Shown piece after piece: positions 1 through 12,358 of a stretch of 64,000 nt of DNA. Both the position numbers and the translations under genes were made by a program. Under the pieces are notes generated by a model, which worked only from the letters and a program-made list of their open reading frames with translations, was not told the origin of the DNA and ran no database searches. The number at the start of each line of letters is the position of its first letter. The first letter of the stretch is position 1. Source of the stretch: Dechloromonas sp. HYN0024 (lineage in GTDB: Bacteria; Pseudomonadota; Gammaproteobacteria; Burkholderiales; Rhodocyclaceae); NCBI RefSeq assembly GCF_003441615.1, contig NZ_CP031842.1:310001-374000 (forward strand), read 5' to 3'.

Positions 1-1710
1 CATGTGCACCTCAAGGACATGGGGCAGCTGGTGGCGCGCGAGATCGAAGCGGCCGGCGGCGTGGCCAAGGAATTCAATACCATCGCTATCGACGATGGCA
101 TCGCCATGGGCCATAGCGGCATGCTGTACTCGCTGCCCAGTCGCGACCTGATTGCCGATTCGGTTGAGTACATGGTCAACGCCCATTGCGCCGACGCCAT
201 GGTCTGCATCTCCAATTGCGACAAGATCACGCCGGGTATGCTGATGGCCGCCATGCGCCTCAATATCCCGGTTATCTTCGTGTCCGGCGGACCGATGGAG
301 GCCGGCAAGGTCAAGATTCAGGGCAACGTTGTGCACCTTGATCTCGTCGATGCCATGGTCAAGGCAGCGGATGCCGCTGTTTCTCAGGCTGATCTCGATG
401 ATATCGAACGCTCTGCCTGCCCAACCTGCGGCTCCTGTTCCGGCATGTTTACCGCCAACTCGATGAACTGCCTGACCGAAGCTTTCGGTCTCAGTCTGCC
501 GGGCAACGGTACGGTCGTTGCCACGCATGCTGACCGCAAACAACTTTTCCTGCGCGCCGGTCGGCAGATTGTCGAGCTGTGCAAGCGCTATTACGAAGAA
601 GATGATGCCTCGGTGCTGCCGCGCTCGATCGCCACCAAGGCGGCCTTCGAGAATGCCATGACCCTTGATGTTGCGATGGGCGGCTCGACCAATACTGTCC
701 TCCACATTCTGGCCACGGCGCAGGAAGCCGGCGTCGATTTCACGATGGCCGACATTGACCGCATTTCCCGTGCCGTTCCCTGCTTGTGCAAGGTGGCGCC
801 GATGACTGACAAGTACCACATTGAGGATGTGCATCGTGCGGGCGGCATCATGGGCATCCTCGGCGAACTCGACCGGGCTGGCCTGATTGACCGTGACGTG
901 CCGACCGTCCATATCAAGAATATCGGCGAGGCCATCGATCGCTGGGACATCGTTCGTGAACACGACGTCAAGGTGCATGAATTTTTCAAGGCTGCGCCGG
1001 GCGGCGTGCCGACTCAGGTCGCCTTCTCGCAGGATCGGCGCTTCAACGAGCTTGATCTGGATCGTACCAACGGCTGTATCCGCAACAAGGCCAATGCCTT
1101 CTCGCAAGAGGGGGGGCTTGCCGTGCTCTACGGCAACATCGCGGTCGACGGCTGTATCGTCAAGACGGCCGGGGTCGACGAATCGATCTGGAAGTTCACC
1201 GGCAAGGCGCGCGTGTTTGAAAGCCAGGATGCTGCAGTCGAGGCCATTCTGGGCGAACGCATCGTTGCCGGCGACATTGTCGTGATCCGCTACGAAGGCC
1301 CGAAGGGCGGTCCCGGTATGCAGGAAATGCTCTATCCGACCTCCTATCTGAAGTCGATGGGTCTCGGTAAAGCCTGCGCACTGCTGACCGACGGCCGTTT
1401 CTCCGGTGGTACGTCAGGGCTGTCGATTGGCCATGCGTCACCGGAGGCCGCCGATGGGGGCGCCATCGGCCTGGTGGAAGAGGGCGATACCATCGAAATC
1501 GACATCCCGAATCGCCGCATTCATTTGGCCATTTCAGAAGGCGAACTGGTCAACCGTCGCGTCGCCATGGATGCCAAGGGCGACGCCGCCTGGCAGCCGG
1601 TCGATCGTCAGCGTACTGTCTCGGCGGCACTGCAGGCCTACGCCCTGATGGCCACTTCGGCTGACAAGGGTGCTGTGCGCGACGTCAAGCAGATTCAGCG
1701 CCGCAAATGA
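1..1710 (+). CDS. ilvD: dihydroxy-acid dehydratase, 5' end cut by window
   Basis: IlvD dehydrates 2,3-dihydroxy-3-methylbutanoate and its isoleucine-pathway homologue to the 2-keto acids of branched-chain amino acid synthesis, using an Fe-S cluster in the cytoplasm. The reading frame is open from base 1, where the codons read His-Val-His-Leu, as in the conserved N-terminal part of the family. About 50 residues are therefore missing upstream, and the GTG at 4 is not the true start. Cluster cysteines lie in [12 protein letters not shown] (about 205-240) and [11 protein letters not shown] (about 418-450). The C-terminal signature [11 protein letters not shown] lies near 1387-1420. It is the long E. 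coli-type form, about 570 of roughly 615 residues. The stop overlaps the next start by 4 nt (ATGA), so the two genes are probably coupled. Confidence 0.97.
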   Translation, partial: HVHLKDMGQLVAREIEAAGGVAKEFNTIAIDDGIAMGHSGMLYSLPSRDLIADSVEYMVNAHCADAMVCISNCDKITPGMLMAAMRLNIPVIFVSGGPMEAGKVKIQGNVVHLDLVDAMVKAADAAVSQADLDDIERSACPTCGSCSGMFTANSMNCLTEAFGLSLPGNGTVVATHADRKQLFLRAGRQIVELCKRYYEEDDASVLPRSIATKAAFENAMTLDVAMGGSTNTVLHILATAQEAGVDFTMADIDRISRAVPCLCKVAPMTDKYHIEDVHRAGGIMGILGELDRAGLIDRDVPTVHIKNIGEAIDRWDIVREHDVKVHEFFKAAPGGVPTQVAFSQDRRFNELDLDRTNGCIRNKANAFSQEGGLAVLYGNIAVDGCIVKTAGVDESIWKFTGKARVFESQDAAVEAILGERIVAGDIVVIRYEGPKGGPGMQEMLYPTSYLKSMGLGKACALLTDGRFSGGTSGLSIGHASPEAADGGAIGLVEEGDTIEIDIPNRRIHLAISEGELVNRRVAMDAKGDAAWQPVDRQRTVSAALQAYALMATSADKGAVRDVKQIQRRK

Positions 1711-2327
1711 CCCTGGCGGTCTGGCTCGGGTTTCTGCTGGCATCGATCCTGATTGCCGTCACGCCCGGGCCGGGAGCCGTCATCAGCATGAGCACTGGCA
1801 TGCGGCATGGCTATTGGGCTGCGCTGATGGCGATACTTGGCCTGCAGACGGCAATTTTGATCCATCTGCTGATCGTGGCGCTGGGTCTCGGTGCTTTGGT
1901 CGCCGCGTCCGAAACGGCATTTTCGGTGGTCAAGTTTCTCGGTGCGGCTTACCTCGTTTGGCTCGGATTCCAGAAGTGGCGGGCACCGGTAGTGCCGGTG
2001 GATGCCAACGCGCCGCCGGTACTTCGCAAGGGCTTGTTCCTGCAGGGCGTCCTGGTCAATCTGACCAATCCCAAGGCGATTATTTTCATCGCCGCCCTGG
2101 TGCCCCAGTTTGTCAGCCCGGGCCAGGCACAGGTGCCCCAGTATCTGATCATTGCGACGACCCTTTGTCTGACCGATCTGACCGTGATGTCGGGCTATGC
2201 ACTTGCAGCCGTCCATCTTGGGCGCTGGTTGCATGACCCGATAGCGATCCGGCGGCAGAATCGTTTTTTTGGTGGTTTGTTTGTCTCGGCCGGCGCCTTG
2301 CTGGCGGTGTCGTCTCGCCCGATATAA
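1707..2327 (+). CDS. LysE/RhtB family amino-acid exporter
   Basis: A 206-residue hydrophobic protein with about six membrane segments. The family motif TPGPG lies near residue 20, followed by a conserved [10 protein letters not shown] stretch, as in LysE/RhtB exporters. These proteins export amino acids or their analogues (lysine, homoserine, threonine, leucine) across the inner membrane. The ATG overlaps the ilvD stop as ATGA, so it is translated from the ilvD transcript. An exporter for branched-chain amino acids or intermediates is a reasonable inference from the neighbour, but the substrate cannot be read from the sequence. No clear intrinsic terminator follows it before the cytochrome gene. 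Confidence 0.88.
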   Translation: MTLAVWLGFLLASILIAVTPGPGAVISMSTGMRHGYWAALMAILGLQTAILIHLLIVALGLGALVAASETAFSVVKFLGAAYLVWLGFQKWRAPVVPVDANAPPVLRKGLFLQGVLVNLTNPKAIIFIAALVPQFVSPGQAQVPQYLIIATTLCLTDLTVMSGYALAAVHLGRWLHDPIAIRRQNRFFGGLFVSAGALLAVSSRPI

Positions 2328-2406
2328 ACATTCGCTGTCAACGGTGTGCCGGCACCGCGCGTTAACTCACTCGGATAGGCGTGATAAGTGCCTTTGAGCA
2401 TCCGGT

Positions 2407-2435
2407 TTGCAAGGGATAGAAAAGGGTTTTATCAT
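2407..2435 (+). promoter_or_regulatory. predicted sigma-70 promoter of the cytochrome c gene
   Basis: TTGCAA at 2407-2412, a 17-nt spacer and TATCAT at 2430-2435 lie about 45 nt upstream of the cytochrome start. The match to consensus is moderate. This is the best candidate in the 151-nt gap after the exporter gene. Confidence 0.45.
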
Positions 2436-2478
2436 CCATTACTGATGTATCCACTAACCTGAATAACGGAGCGAGAGA

Positions 2479-2787
2479 ATGAAAGCTGTTTATGTTGCCG
2501 TGATGGCTGCTGCTGGTATCGTGATGGCCGGTCAGGCCCAGGCTGACGAAGCTCTGGCCAAGGCCAAGAACTGCATGTCCTGCCACGCCATCGACAAGAA
2601 GCTGGTTGGCCCGGCTTACAAGGATGTCGCTGCCAAGTACAAGGGCGACAAGGGTGCGCCGGCCATGCTGGCCGCCAAGGTTAAGGCTGGTGGCAAGGGT
2701 ACCTGGGGTCAGATCCCGATGCCGCCGAACAATGTCACCGAAGACGAAGCCAAGAAGCTGGTTGCCTGGGTTCTTTCCCAGAAGTAA
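2479..2787 (+). CDS. class I cytochrome c (c551/c552 type)
   Basis: A small periplasmic monohaem electron carrier of 102 residues. Residues 1-22 form a signal peptide ending in AQA-DE. The haem-binding motif is C32-M-S-C35-H36, and M81 in the IPMPPN loop is the expected sixth ligand. The fold and length match cytochrome c551/c552 (cytochrome c8), which passes electrons between the bc1 complex and terminal oxidases or denitrification enzymes. The ATG has a purine-rich site upstream (GGAGCGAGAG). The gene has its own putative promoter and a strong terminator, so it is monocistronic. Which partner it serves cannot be told from this window. Confidence 0.95.
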   Translation: MKAVYVAVMAAAGIVMAGQAQADEALAKAKNCMSCHAIDKKLVGPAYKDVAAKYKGDKGAPAMLAAKVKAGGKGTWGQIPMPPNNVTEDEAKKLVAWVLSQK

Positions 2788-2806
2788 TTTCGGACGCAAA
2801 TCTGCA

Positions 2807-2840
2807 AAAAGCCGACTATATGTCGGCTTTTCTGTTTTTT
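2807..2840 (+). terminator. intrinsic terminator after cytochrome c
   Basis: A 10-bp stem (AAAAGCCGAC at 2807-2816 with GTCGGCTTTT at 2822-2831) and a 5-nt loop are followed by a T-rich run up to 2840. It separates the cytochrome unit from the tRNA promoter immediately downstream. Confidence 0.9.
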
Positions 2841-2844
2841 GGTG

Positions 2845-2873
2845 TTGACAGGGCTGATGGTCGTCCGGATAAT
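2845..2873 (+). promoter_or_regulatory. strong predicted promoter of the tRNA-tuf-secE operon
   Basis: A perfect TTGACA at 2845-2850, a 17-nt spacer and GATAAT at 2868-2873 predict a start near 2880, eight bases before the mature tRNA-Tyr. The GC-rich sequence just after the -10 is what stringently controlled stable-RNA promoters usually show. That it is stringently controlled is an inference. Confidence 0.85.
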
Positions 2874-2887
2874 CTCGGGTTCTTCCG

Positions 2888-2971
<84 letters not shown>

Positions 2972-3010
2972 GATTAAATGCTGTAGCAGCCTGTGTTGCG
3001 GGCGTAATAA

Positions 3011-3084
3011 GCGGGTGTAGCTCAATGGTAGAGCTGAAGCCTTCCAAGCTTAAGACGAGGGTTCGATTCCCTTCACCCGCTCCA
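3011..3084 (+). tRNA. tRNA-Gly (TCC)
   Basis: The acceptor stem is GCGGGTG/CACCCGC, the anticodon loop CTTCCAA gives TCC, the T-loop is GTTCGATTC, and CCA is encoded at 3082-3084. It reads GGA and GGG codons. Confidence 0.97.
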
Positions 3085-3114
3085 TAACGCAGTACGGCTG
3101 GAGTTTTAAGGTAG

Positions 3115-3189
<75 letters not shown>

Positions 3190-3241
3190 CCGTTAGCTTG
3201 GATTCTGGATTTTTTATTTATTTGATTATTGAGGAACTGGA

Positions 3242-4432
3242 ATGGCTAAGGAAAAATTCGAGCGTACCAAGCCGCACGTAAACGTTGGCACGATTGGTCA
3301 CGTTGACCATGGCAAGACGACGCTGACGGCGGCGATCACGACGGTTCTGTCCGCCAAGTTTGGTGGTTCGGCCAAGAAGTATGACGAAATCGACGCAGCG
3401 CCGGAAGAAAAGGCCCGCGGTATTACGATCAATACCGCCCACGTTGAATACGAAACCGCGAATCGTCACTACGCTCACGTTGACTGCCCGGGTCACGCTG
3501 ACTACGTCAAGAACATGATTACCGGTGCTGCCCAGATGGACGGCGCGATTCTGGTTTGTTCGGCTGCTGACGGCCCGATGCCGCAGACCCGCGAACACAT
3601 TCTGCTGGCCCGTCAGGTTGGTGTGCCGTACGTTCTGGTGTTCATGAACAAGTGCGACATGGTTGACGATGCTGAGCTGCTTGAGCTGGTCGAAATGGAA
3701 CTGCGCGAGCTGCTGTCCAAGTACGACTTCCCGGGCGACGACACCCCGATCATTCACGGTTCGGCCCTCAAGGCCCTCGAAGGCGACCAGTCTGAAATCG
3801 GCGAGCCGTCGATCTTCCGTCTGGCTGATGCCCTGGACTCCTACATTCCGACCCCGGAACGTGCGATTGACCAGCCGTTCCTGATGCCGGTTGAAGACGT
3901 CTTCTCGATCTCGGGTCGCGGCACTGTGGTGACCGGCCGTATCGAGCGTGGTGTTGTGAAGGTTGGCGAAGAAATCGAAATCGTTGGTATCCGCCCGACC
4001 GTCAAGACCACCTGTACCGGTGTTGAAATGTTCCGCAAGCTGCTCGATCAGGGTCAGGCTGGCGACAACGTTGGCGCGCTGCTGCGTGGTACCAAGCGTG
4101 AAGACGTCGAGCGTGGTCAGGTTCTGTGCAAGCCGGGTTCGGTCAAGCCGCACACCCACTTCACGTCGGAAGTGTACATCCTGTCGAAGGATGAAGGCGG
4201 CCGTCACACCCCGTTCTTCAATGGTTACCGTCCGCAGTTCTACTTCCGTACGACCGACGTGACCGGCTCCATCGATCTGCCGGAAGGCGTCGAGATGGTT
4301 ATGCCTGGCGACAACATCGCCATGACCATCAAGCTGATCGCTCCGATCGCCATGGAAGAAGGTCTGCGTTTCGCCATCCGTGAAGGCGGTCGTACCGTCG
4401 GCGCCGGTGTCGTTGCCAAGATCATCGAGTAA
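3242..4432 (+). CDS. tuf: elongation factor Tu, copy 1
   Basis: EF-Tu is the GTPase that delivers aminoacyl-tRNA to the ribosome. It has 396 residues, with G1 GHVDHGKT at 19-26, G3 DCPGH at 81-85 and G4 NKCD at 136-139, followed by the two beta-barrel domains. A GAGG site precedes the ATG. The protein is identical to copy 2 at 19820-21010. The DNA differs only in codons 2-7 and then appears identical to the stop (3263-4432), which indicates recent gene conversion. Sitting after tRNA genes and before secE, it corresponds to the E. coli tufB position. Confidence 0.99.
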   Translation: MAKEKFERTKPHVNVGTIGHVDHGKTTLTAAITTVLSAKFGGSAKKYDEIDAAPEEKARGITINTAHVEYETANRHYAHVDCPGHADYVKNMITGAAQMDGAILVCSAADGPMPQTREHILLARQVGVPYVLVFMNKCDMVDDAELLELVEMELRELLSKYDFPGDDTPIIHGSALKALEGDQSEIGEPSIFRLADALDSYIPTPERAIDQPFLMPVEDVFSISGRGTVVTGRIERGVVKVGEEIEIVGIRPTVKTTCTGVEMFRKLLDQGQAGDNVGALLRGTKREDVERGQVLCKPGSVKPHTHFTSEVYILSKDEGGRHTPFFNGYRPQFYFRTTDVTGSIDLPEGVEMVMPGDNIAMTIKLIAPIAMEEGLRFAIREGGRTVGAGVVAKIIE

Positions 4433-4447
4433 TCGGTAATTTTTGTA

Positions 4448-4481
4448 ATCAAGGCGCCTCGGGCAACCGCGGCGCTTTGAT
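4448..4481 (+). promoter_or_regulatory. hairpin between tuf and tRNA-Trp
   Basis: ATCAAGGCGCC pairs with GGCGCTTTGAT around a GC-rich loop. No T-run follows, so it is more likely an RNA processing or 3'-end stabilising structure than a full terminator. Transcription should continue into tRNA-Trp and secE. Confidence 0.4.
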
Positions 4482-4492
4482 GTTTCTGCCGC

Positions 4493-4568
4493 AGGGGTGT
4501 AGCTCAATTGGTAGAGCAACGGTTTCCAAAACCGTAGGTCGGGGGTTCGATTCCCTCCGCCCCTGCCA
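4493..4568 (+). tRNA. tRNA-Trp (CCA)
   Basis: The acceptor stem is AGGGGTG/CGCCCCT with one T-G pair. The anticodon stem ACGGT/ACCGT encloses TTCCAAA, giving CCA. The 3' CCA is encoded at 4566-4568. It sits between tuf and secE, 24 nt before secE. E. coli lacks a tRNA at this point, while many betaproteobacteria have one. Confidence 0.97.
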
Positions 4569-4592
4569 CTCTCTTTAAAGATCGCGAATTTC

Positions 4593-4946
4593 ATGGCTGA
4601 CAAGATCAAGTTTGCGCTGGCGCTGGTTATTCTGGCAGCTGGCGTGGCTGGCTTCTACCTGCTCTCCGAGCAGGCAATGATTTTGCGCGTCCTGGCGGTC
4701 CTCGTTGGGTTGGCGCTGGCAGTTGCCGTGGCTTGGAAAACCGAGTCGGGGCAGCGCTTCTTCATGTTCGCCAACGAGGCTGTTGTCGAAGCCAAGAAGG
4801 TGGTCTGGCCGAGCCGCAAGGAAACCATGCAGACGACCGGGGCGGTTTTCGCTTTTGTCGTGGTCATGGCGGTCTTCCTGTATCTCACTGACAAAAGCCT
4901 GGAATGGGTTCTCTATGACCTGGTCCTGGGCTGGAAGAAATCATGA
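4593..4946 (+). CDS. secE: preprotein translocase subunit SecE
   Basis: The small essential clamp subunit of the SecYEG inner-membrane channel. Its 117 residues carry two N-terminal membrane segments (about 5-23 and 28-46), the conserved amphipathic region with [17 protein letters not shown] (about 66-83) and the final membrane segment (about 84-105). This is the long E. coli-like three-span form. It starts 24 nt after tRNA-Trp, and its stop overlaps the nusG start by 4 nt (ATGA). SecE and NusG are therefore coupled, as in most bacteria. Confidence 0.97.
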   Translation: MADKIKFALALVILAAGVAGFYLLSEQAMILRVLAVLVGLALAVAVAWKTESGQRFFMFANEAVVEAKKVVWPSRKETMQTTGAVFAFVVVMAVFLYLTDKSLEWVLYDLVLGWKKS

Positions 4947-5476
4947 GTAAACGCTGGTACGTTGTTCACGCTTACTCCGGCTTCGAAAAGAGCGTCATGC
5001 GCGCAATTTTGGAGCGCATTGAGCGTCTTGGCATGCAGGAAAAGTTCGGTCGGATTCTCGTTCCGGTCGAAGAAGTCGTGGAAATGAAGAATGGCCAGAA
5101 GGCCATTTCGGAACGCAAGTTCTTTCCAGGCTACGTGCTGTGCGAAATGGAAATGGACGACGACTCCTGGCACTTGGTGAAGAACACGCCCAAGGTCACC
5201 GGTTTCGTTGGCGGCACCGCCACCAAGCCCACCCCGATTTCCGAAAAGGAAGTCGACAAGATCATGCAGCAGATGCAGGAAGGTGTTGAAAAGCCCCGTC
5301 CGAAGGTGCTGTTCGAGGTGGGTGAAGTCGTCCGGGTCAAGGAAGGTCCGTTTACCGATTTCCATGGTGCTGTTGAGGACGTTAATTACGAAAAAAATCG
5401 TATCCGCGTTTCGGTGACCATTTTCGGTCGCGCTACGCCGGTCGAACTCGAGTTTGGTCAGGTCGAAAAAGCCTGA
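4943..5476 (+). CDS. nusG: transcription termination/antitermination factor NusG
   Basis: NusG binds RNA polymerase, reduces pausing, and links the enzyme to Rho or to ribosomal protein S10. Its 177 residues comprise an N-terminal NGN domain ([16 protein letters not shown] at the start, FPGYVLCEM near 55-65) and a C-terminal KOW domain (about 120-177, [14 protein letters not shown]). It overlaps secE by 4 nt. The 107-nt gap before rplK holds no convincing promoter, only a weak hairpin-prone stretch. Confidence 0.98.
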   Translation: MSKRWYVVHAYSGFEKSVMRAILERIERLGMQEKFGRILVPVEEVVEMKNGQKAISERKFFPGYVLCEMEMDDDSWHLVKNTPKVTGFVGGTATKPTPISEKEVDKIMQQMQEGVEKPRPKVLFEVGEVVRVKEGPFTDFHGAVEDVNYEKNRIRVSVTIFGRATPVELEFGQVEKA

Positions 5477-5583
5477 TTCTGGTTTCAGGGCAAGCCGAAA
5501 GCCCTTTGTTTCGGCAAGAGGAGCGCCGGTAGCGGAATAGATTTCCGTGAAAGCGCGCTACCACTCATCAATTAGGAGCAATT

Positions 5584-6015
5584 ATGGCCAAGAAAATTAT
5601 TGGTTATATCAAGCTGCAAGTGCCGGCTGGCAAGGCGAATCCGTCGCCCCCGATCGGCCCGGCACTGGGTCAGCGCGGTCTGAACATCATGGAATTCTGC
5701 AAGGCCTTCAACGCCCAGACTCAAGGCGTCGAACCGGGTCTGCCGATTCCTGTCGTGATCACCGCTTTTGCCGACAAGTCCTTCACCTTCGTGATGAAGA
5801 CGCCGCCGGCCACCATTCTGATCAAGAAGGCTGCCGGTATCAAGTCCGGTTCGGCCAAGCCGCATACCGACAAGGTGGGCAAGATCACCCGCGCCCAGGC
5901 TGAAGAAATCGCCAAGACCAAGATGCCCGATCTGACTGCTGCCGATATGGAAGCCGCTGTTCGCACCATCGCTGGTTCCGCCCGTTCCATGGGCATTACG
6001 GTAGAGGGTCTGTAA
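5584..6015 (+). CDS. rplK: 50S ribosomal protein L11
   Basis: L11 forms the stalk base of the GTPase-associated centre, and RelA activity depends on it. It has 143 residues. The N-terminal domain carries the proline-rich [13 protein letters not shown] segment, and the C-terminal domain binds 23S rRNA. A strong TTAGGAG site precedes the ATG. It is separated from rplA by only 2 nt. In E. coli, L1 represses translation of this pair; the same is likely here but was not shown by structure. Confidence 0.98.
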   Translation: MAKKIIGYIKLQVPAGKANPSPPIGPALGQRGLNIMEFCKAFNAQTQGVEPGLPIPVVITAFADKSFTFVMKTPPATILIKKAAGIKSGSAKPHTDKVGKITRAQAEEIAKTKMPDLTAADMEAAVRTIAGSARSMGITVEGL

Positions 6016-6017
6016 TC

Positions 6018-6713
6018 ATGGCTAAGCTCACCAAAAAGCAAAAGGCCCAGCAGGGCAAAGTTGTCCCGCTCAAGCTCTATCCGGTTCAGGAAGCGCTGAC
6101 GCTGGCCAAGGAAACCGCCACCGCCAAGTTCGACGAGTCGATCGACGTCGCCGTTAACCTCGGCGTTGATGCCCGTAAATCGGACCAGGTCGTTCGTGGT
6201 TCCGTTGTGCTGCCGGCTGGTACCGGCAAGTCGGTTCGCGTTGCCGTTTTCGCCCAGGGCGAAAAGGCCGAAGCCGCCAAGGCTGCCGGTGCTGAAGTCG
6301 TCGGTTTTGACGACCTGGCTGCCGAAGTCAAGGCTGGCAATCTGAATTTCGATGTCGTCATCGCTACCCCGGATGCCATGAAGATCGTCGGCCAACTCGG
6401 CCAGATCCTCGGTCCGCGCGGCCTGATGCCGAATCCGAAGGTTGGTACCGTGACCATGGATGTTGTCACCGCCGTGAAGAACGCCAAGGCTGGTCAGGTC
6501 CAGTACCGTACCGACAAGGCCGGCATCATTCACGCCACCATCGGTCGTGCTTCCTTCTCGGTCGAGAGCCTCGAGTCCAATCTCAAGGCCCTGATCGACG
6601 CGCTGAACAAGGCGAAACCGGCTTCTTCCAAGGGCCAGTATCTCCGCAAGGTTGCAGTTGCTGCCACGATGGGCCCCGGCGTTCGCGTCGATCAGGCCAC
6701 GCTGGTTGGCTAA
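6018..6713 (+). CDS. rplA: 50S ribosomal protein L1
   Basis: L1 forms the mobile stalk next to the E site and helps release deacylated tRNA. It has 231 residues, the usual length, including the conserved [15 protein letters not shown] segment (about residues 133-147). The start lies 2 nt after the rplK stop, so translation is coupled. In related bacteria L1 is the autogenous repressor of the L11-L1 mRNA. Confidence 0.98.
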   Translation: MAKLTKKQKAQQGKVVPLKLYPVQEALTLAKETATAKFDESIDVAVNLGVDARKSDQVVRGSVVLPAGTGKSVRVAVFAQGEKAEAAKAAGAEVVGFDDLAAEVKAGNLNFDVVIATPDAMKIVGQLGQILGPRGLMPNPKVGTVTMDVVTAVKNAKAGQVQYRTDKAGIIHATIGRASFSVESLESNLKALIDALNKAKPASSKGQYLRKVAVAATMGPGVRVDQATLVG

Positions 6714-6941
6714 AAGTACTTTGGGTCGCTGAGGGCTGTGCAAACAGTCGTCAGCGAATCGTCAAAGACCGCAGGCGCTTCGGAAACGAAGCTTAATCGC
6801 GAAAGCACCCTGCGCAGACGGTGTCCCCGAACAAGATTTTCTGCTACCCGGCAACGGGGAGCATAGCTTCTGGTTCAGGTCGCCGTAGGTGCGGCGGGAA
6901 ATTTTTCCCGTCGTGTTATGACTTGAAAGGAGGAAGGACCC
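6714..6941 (+). promoter_or_regulatory. rplJ leader, candidate L10(L12)4 binding region
   Basis: This 228-nt non-coding stretch lies between rplA and rplJ. It contains several possible hairpins, including GCGGGAAATTTTTCCCG around 6891-6912 just upstream of the rplJ ribosome site. Position and length match the known L10 leader, where the L10-L12 complex represses its own translation. I could not fold the RNA, so the kink-turn motif is not confirmed. No strong promoter is evident. Confidence 0.55.
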
Positions 6942-7439
6942 GTGGGTCTCAATCTGAACGACAAAAAAGCGGTTGTAGCTGAGGTAGCGGCACAAGTAGC
7001 CAACGCCCAGACCATCGCGATTGCCGAATACCGTGGCATTGAGGTCGGTGACCTCACCGTGCTGCGCAAGAAGGCTCGCGAATCTGGCGTCTATCTGCGT
7101 GTGTTGAAGAATACCCTGGTACGTCGCGCGGTCGCGGACACTTCGTTCGCCGGCCTGGCTGATCACATGGTCGGTCCGCTGATTTATAGCGTATCCGCCG
7201 ATCCCGTGGCAGCAGCGAAGGTCCTTAGCGATTTCGCCAAGACCAACGACAAACTGGTACTCAAGGCTGGCTCCTACGCCGGCAAGGTGCTCGACAAGGC
7301 TGGTGTGCAGGCGCTCGCGTCCGTCCCGAGCCGCGAAGAGCTGCTCTCCAAGCTGCTGTACGTCATGCAAGCTCCGGTCGCCGGCTTCGTCCGCGGTCTG
7401 GCTGCCCTGGCTACCCAGCGCGAAGAAGCTGCCGCTTGA
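6942..7439 (+). CDS. rplJ: 50S ribosomal protein L10
   Basis: L10 anchors the L7/L12 dimers to the ribosome stalk. Its 165 residues have the typical N-terminal rRNA-binding domain ([31 protein letters not shown]) and a C-terminal helix for L12 dimers. Translation begins at GTG 6942, chosen because AAAGGAGG lies 8-14 nt upstream and the first residues match the family. A long structured leader precedes it. Confidence 0.97.
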   Translation: MGLNLNDKKAVVAEVAAQVANAQTIAIAEYRGIEVGDLTVLRKKARESGVYLRVLKNTLVRRAVADTSFAGLADHMVGPLIYSVSADPVAAAKVLSDFAKTNDKLVLKAGSYAGKVLDKAGVQALASVPSREELLSKLLYVMQAPVAGFVRGLAALATQREEAAA

Positions 7440-7477
7440 TCCCTACCGCATACGAACTGATTTAGGAGTTTATTGAA

Positions 7478-7849
7478 ATGGCAATTAGCAAAGAAGACAT
7501 CCTGGAAGCCGTAGGCTCCCTGACCGTTATGGAACTGAATGACCTGGTCAAGGCATTCGAAGAGAAGTTTGGCGTTTCCGCCGCTGCCGTCGCCGTCGCC
7601 GGCCCGGCTGGTGGTGCTGCCGCTGCTGTTGAAGAGCAGACCGAATTCACCGTGATGCTGAACGCAGCTGGCGATAAGAAGGTCGAAGTCATTAAGGTCG
7701 TCCGTGCCGTTACCGGCCTGGGCCTGAAGGAAGCCAAGGATCTGGTTGATGGCGCTCCGAAGGCAGTCAAGGAAGGTGTTTCCAAGGCTGACGCTGAAGC
7801 TCTCAAGAAGCAACTGGAAGACGCAGGCGCCAAGGTCGAAGTCAAGTAA
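7478..7849 (+). CDS. rplL: 50S ribosomal protein L7/L12
   Basis: The multi-copy stalk protein that recruits and stimulates translational GTPases. It has 123 residues: an N-terminal dimerisation domain, an Ala/Val/Gly-rich hinge (about 37-52) and the C-terminal factor-binding domain with [27 protein letters not shown] precedes the ATG. A partial terminator follows before rpoB, which would allow more L12 than polymerase to be made. Confidence 0.98.
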   Translation: MAISKEDILEAVGSLTVMELNDLVKAFEEKFGVSAAAVAVAGPAGGAAAAVEEQTEFTVMLNAAGDKKVEVIKVVRAVTGLGLKEAKDLVDGAPKAVKEGVSKADAEALKKQLEDAGAKVEVK

Positions 7850-7865
7850 TCGACGCTTCGCAAGC

Positions 7866-7894
7866 GGGCTGGCGGCTTTGTCGCCAGCCCTTTT
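7866..7894 (+). terminator. attenuator between rplL and rpoB
   Basis: A 9-bp GC-rich stem (GGGCTGGCG at 7866-7874, CGCCAGCCC at 7882-7890) is followed by only four T residues. It resembles the leaky rplL-rpoB attenuator of E. coli, which lowers rpoBC expression relative to rplJL. Read-through must occur unless rpoB has its own promoter. Confidence 0.8.
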
Positions 7895-7950
7895 GTGCTT
7901 TGTATGACAGGTTAGCTAGATCCCTAAAACGAACTTGAATATCGCCAGCT

Positions 7951-8011
7951 GGCAAACGCAAACGACACTTTCTTCTTCCCTCCGGGGGAGGAGAGTTCGT
8001 TTGCGTTTGCC
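7951..8011 (+). promoter_or_regulatory. long hairpin in the rpoB leader
   Basis: A perfect 14-bp inverted repeat (GGCAAACGCAAACG at 7951-7964, CGTTTGCGTTTGCC at 7998-8011) encloses a pyrimidine/purine inner segment that can pair further. TGTTTTCTC follows. It ends 45 nt before rpoB. In E. coli the same gap holds an RNase III site. This could be that site or a second attenuator. Confidence 0.7.
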
Positions 8012-8056
8012 TGTTTTCTCAGGTTCAACGTTTGATTCAATCCTCACGGAGTTACC

Positions 8057-12337
<4,281 letters not shown>

Positions 12338-12358
12338 TTTAGGGCTGGGAGATAAACG

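Noticed and set aside
4448..4481. Full terminator after tuf copy 1
   Set aside because: The stem is present but there is no T-run, and tRNA-Trp and secE follow without a clear promoter.
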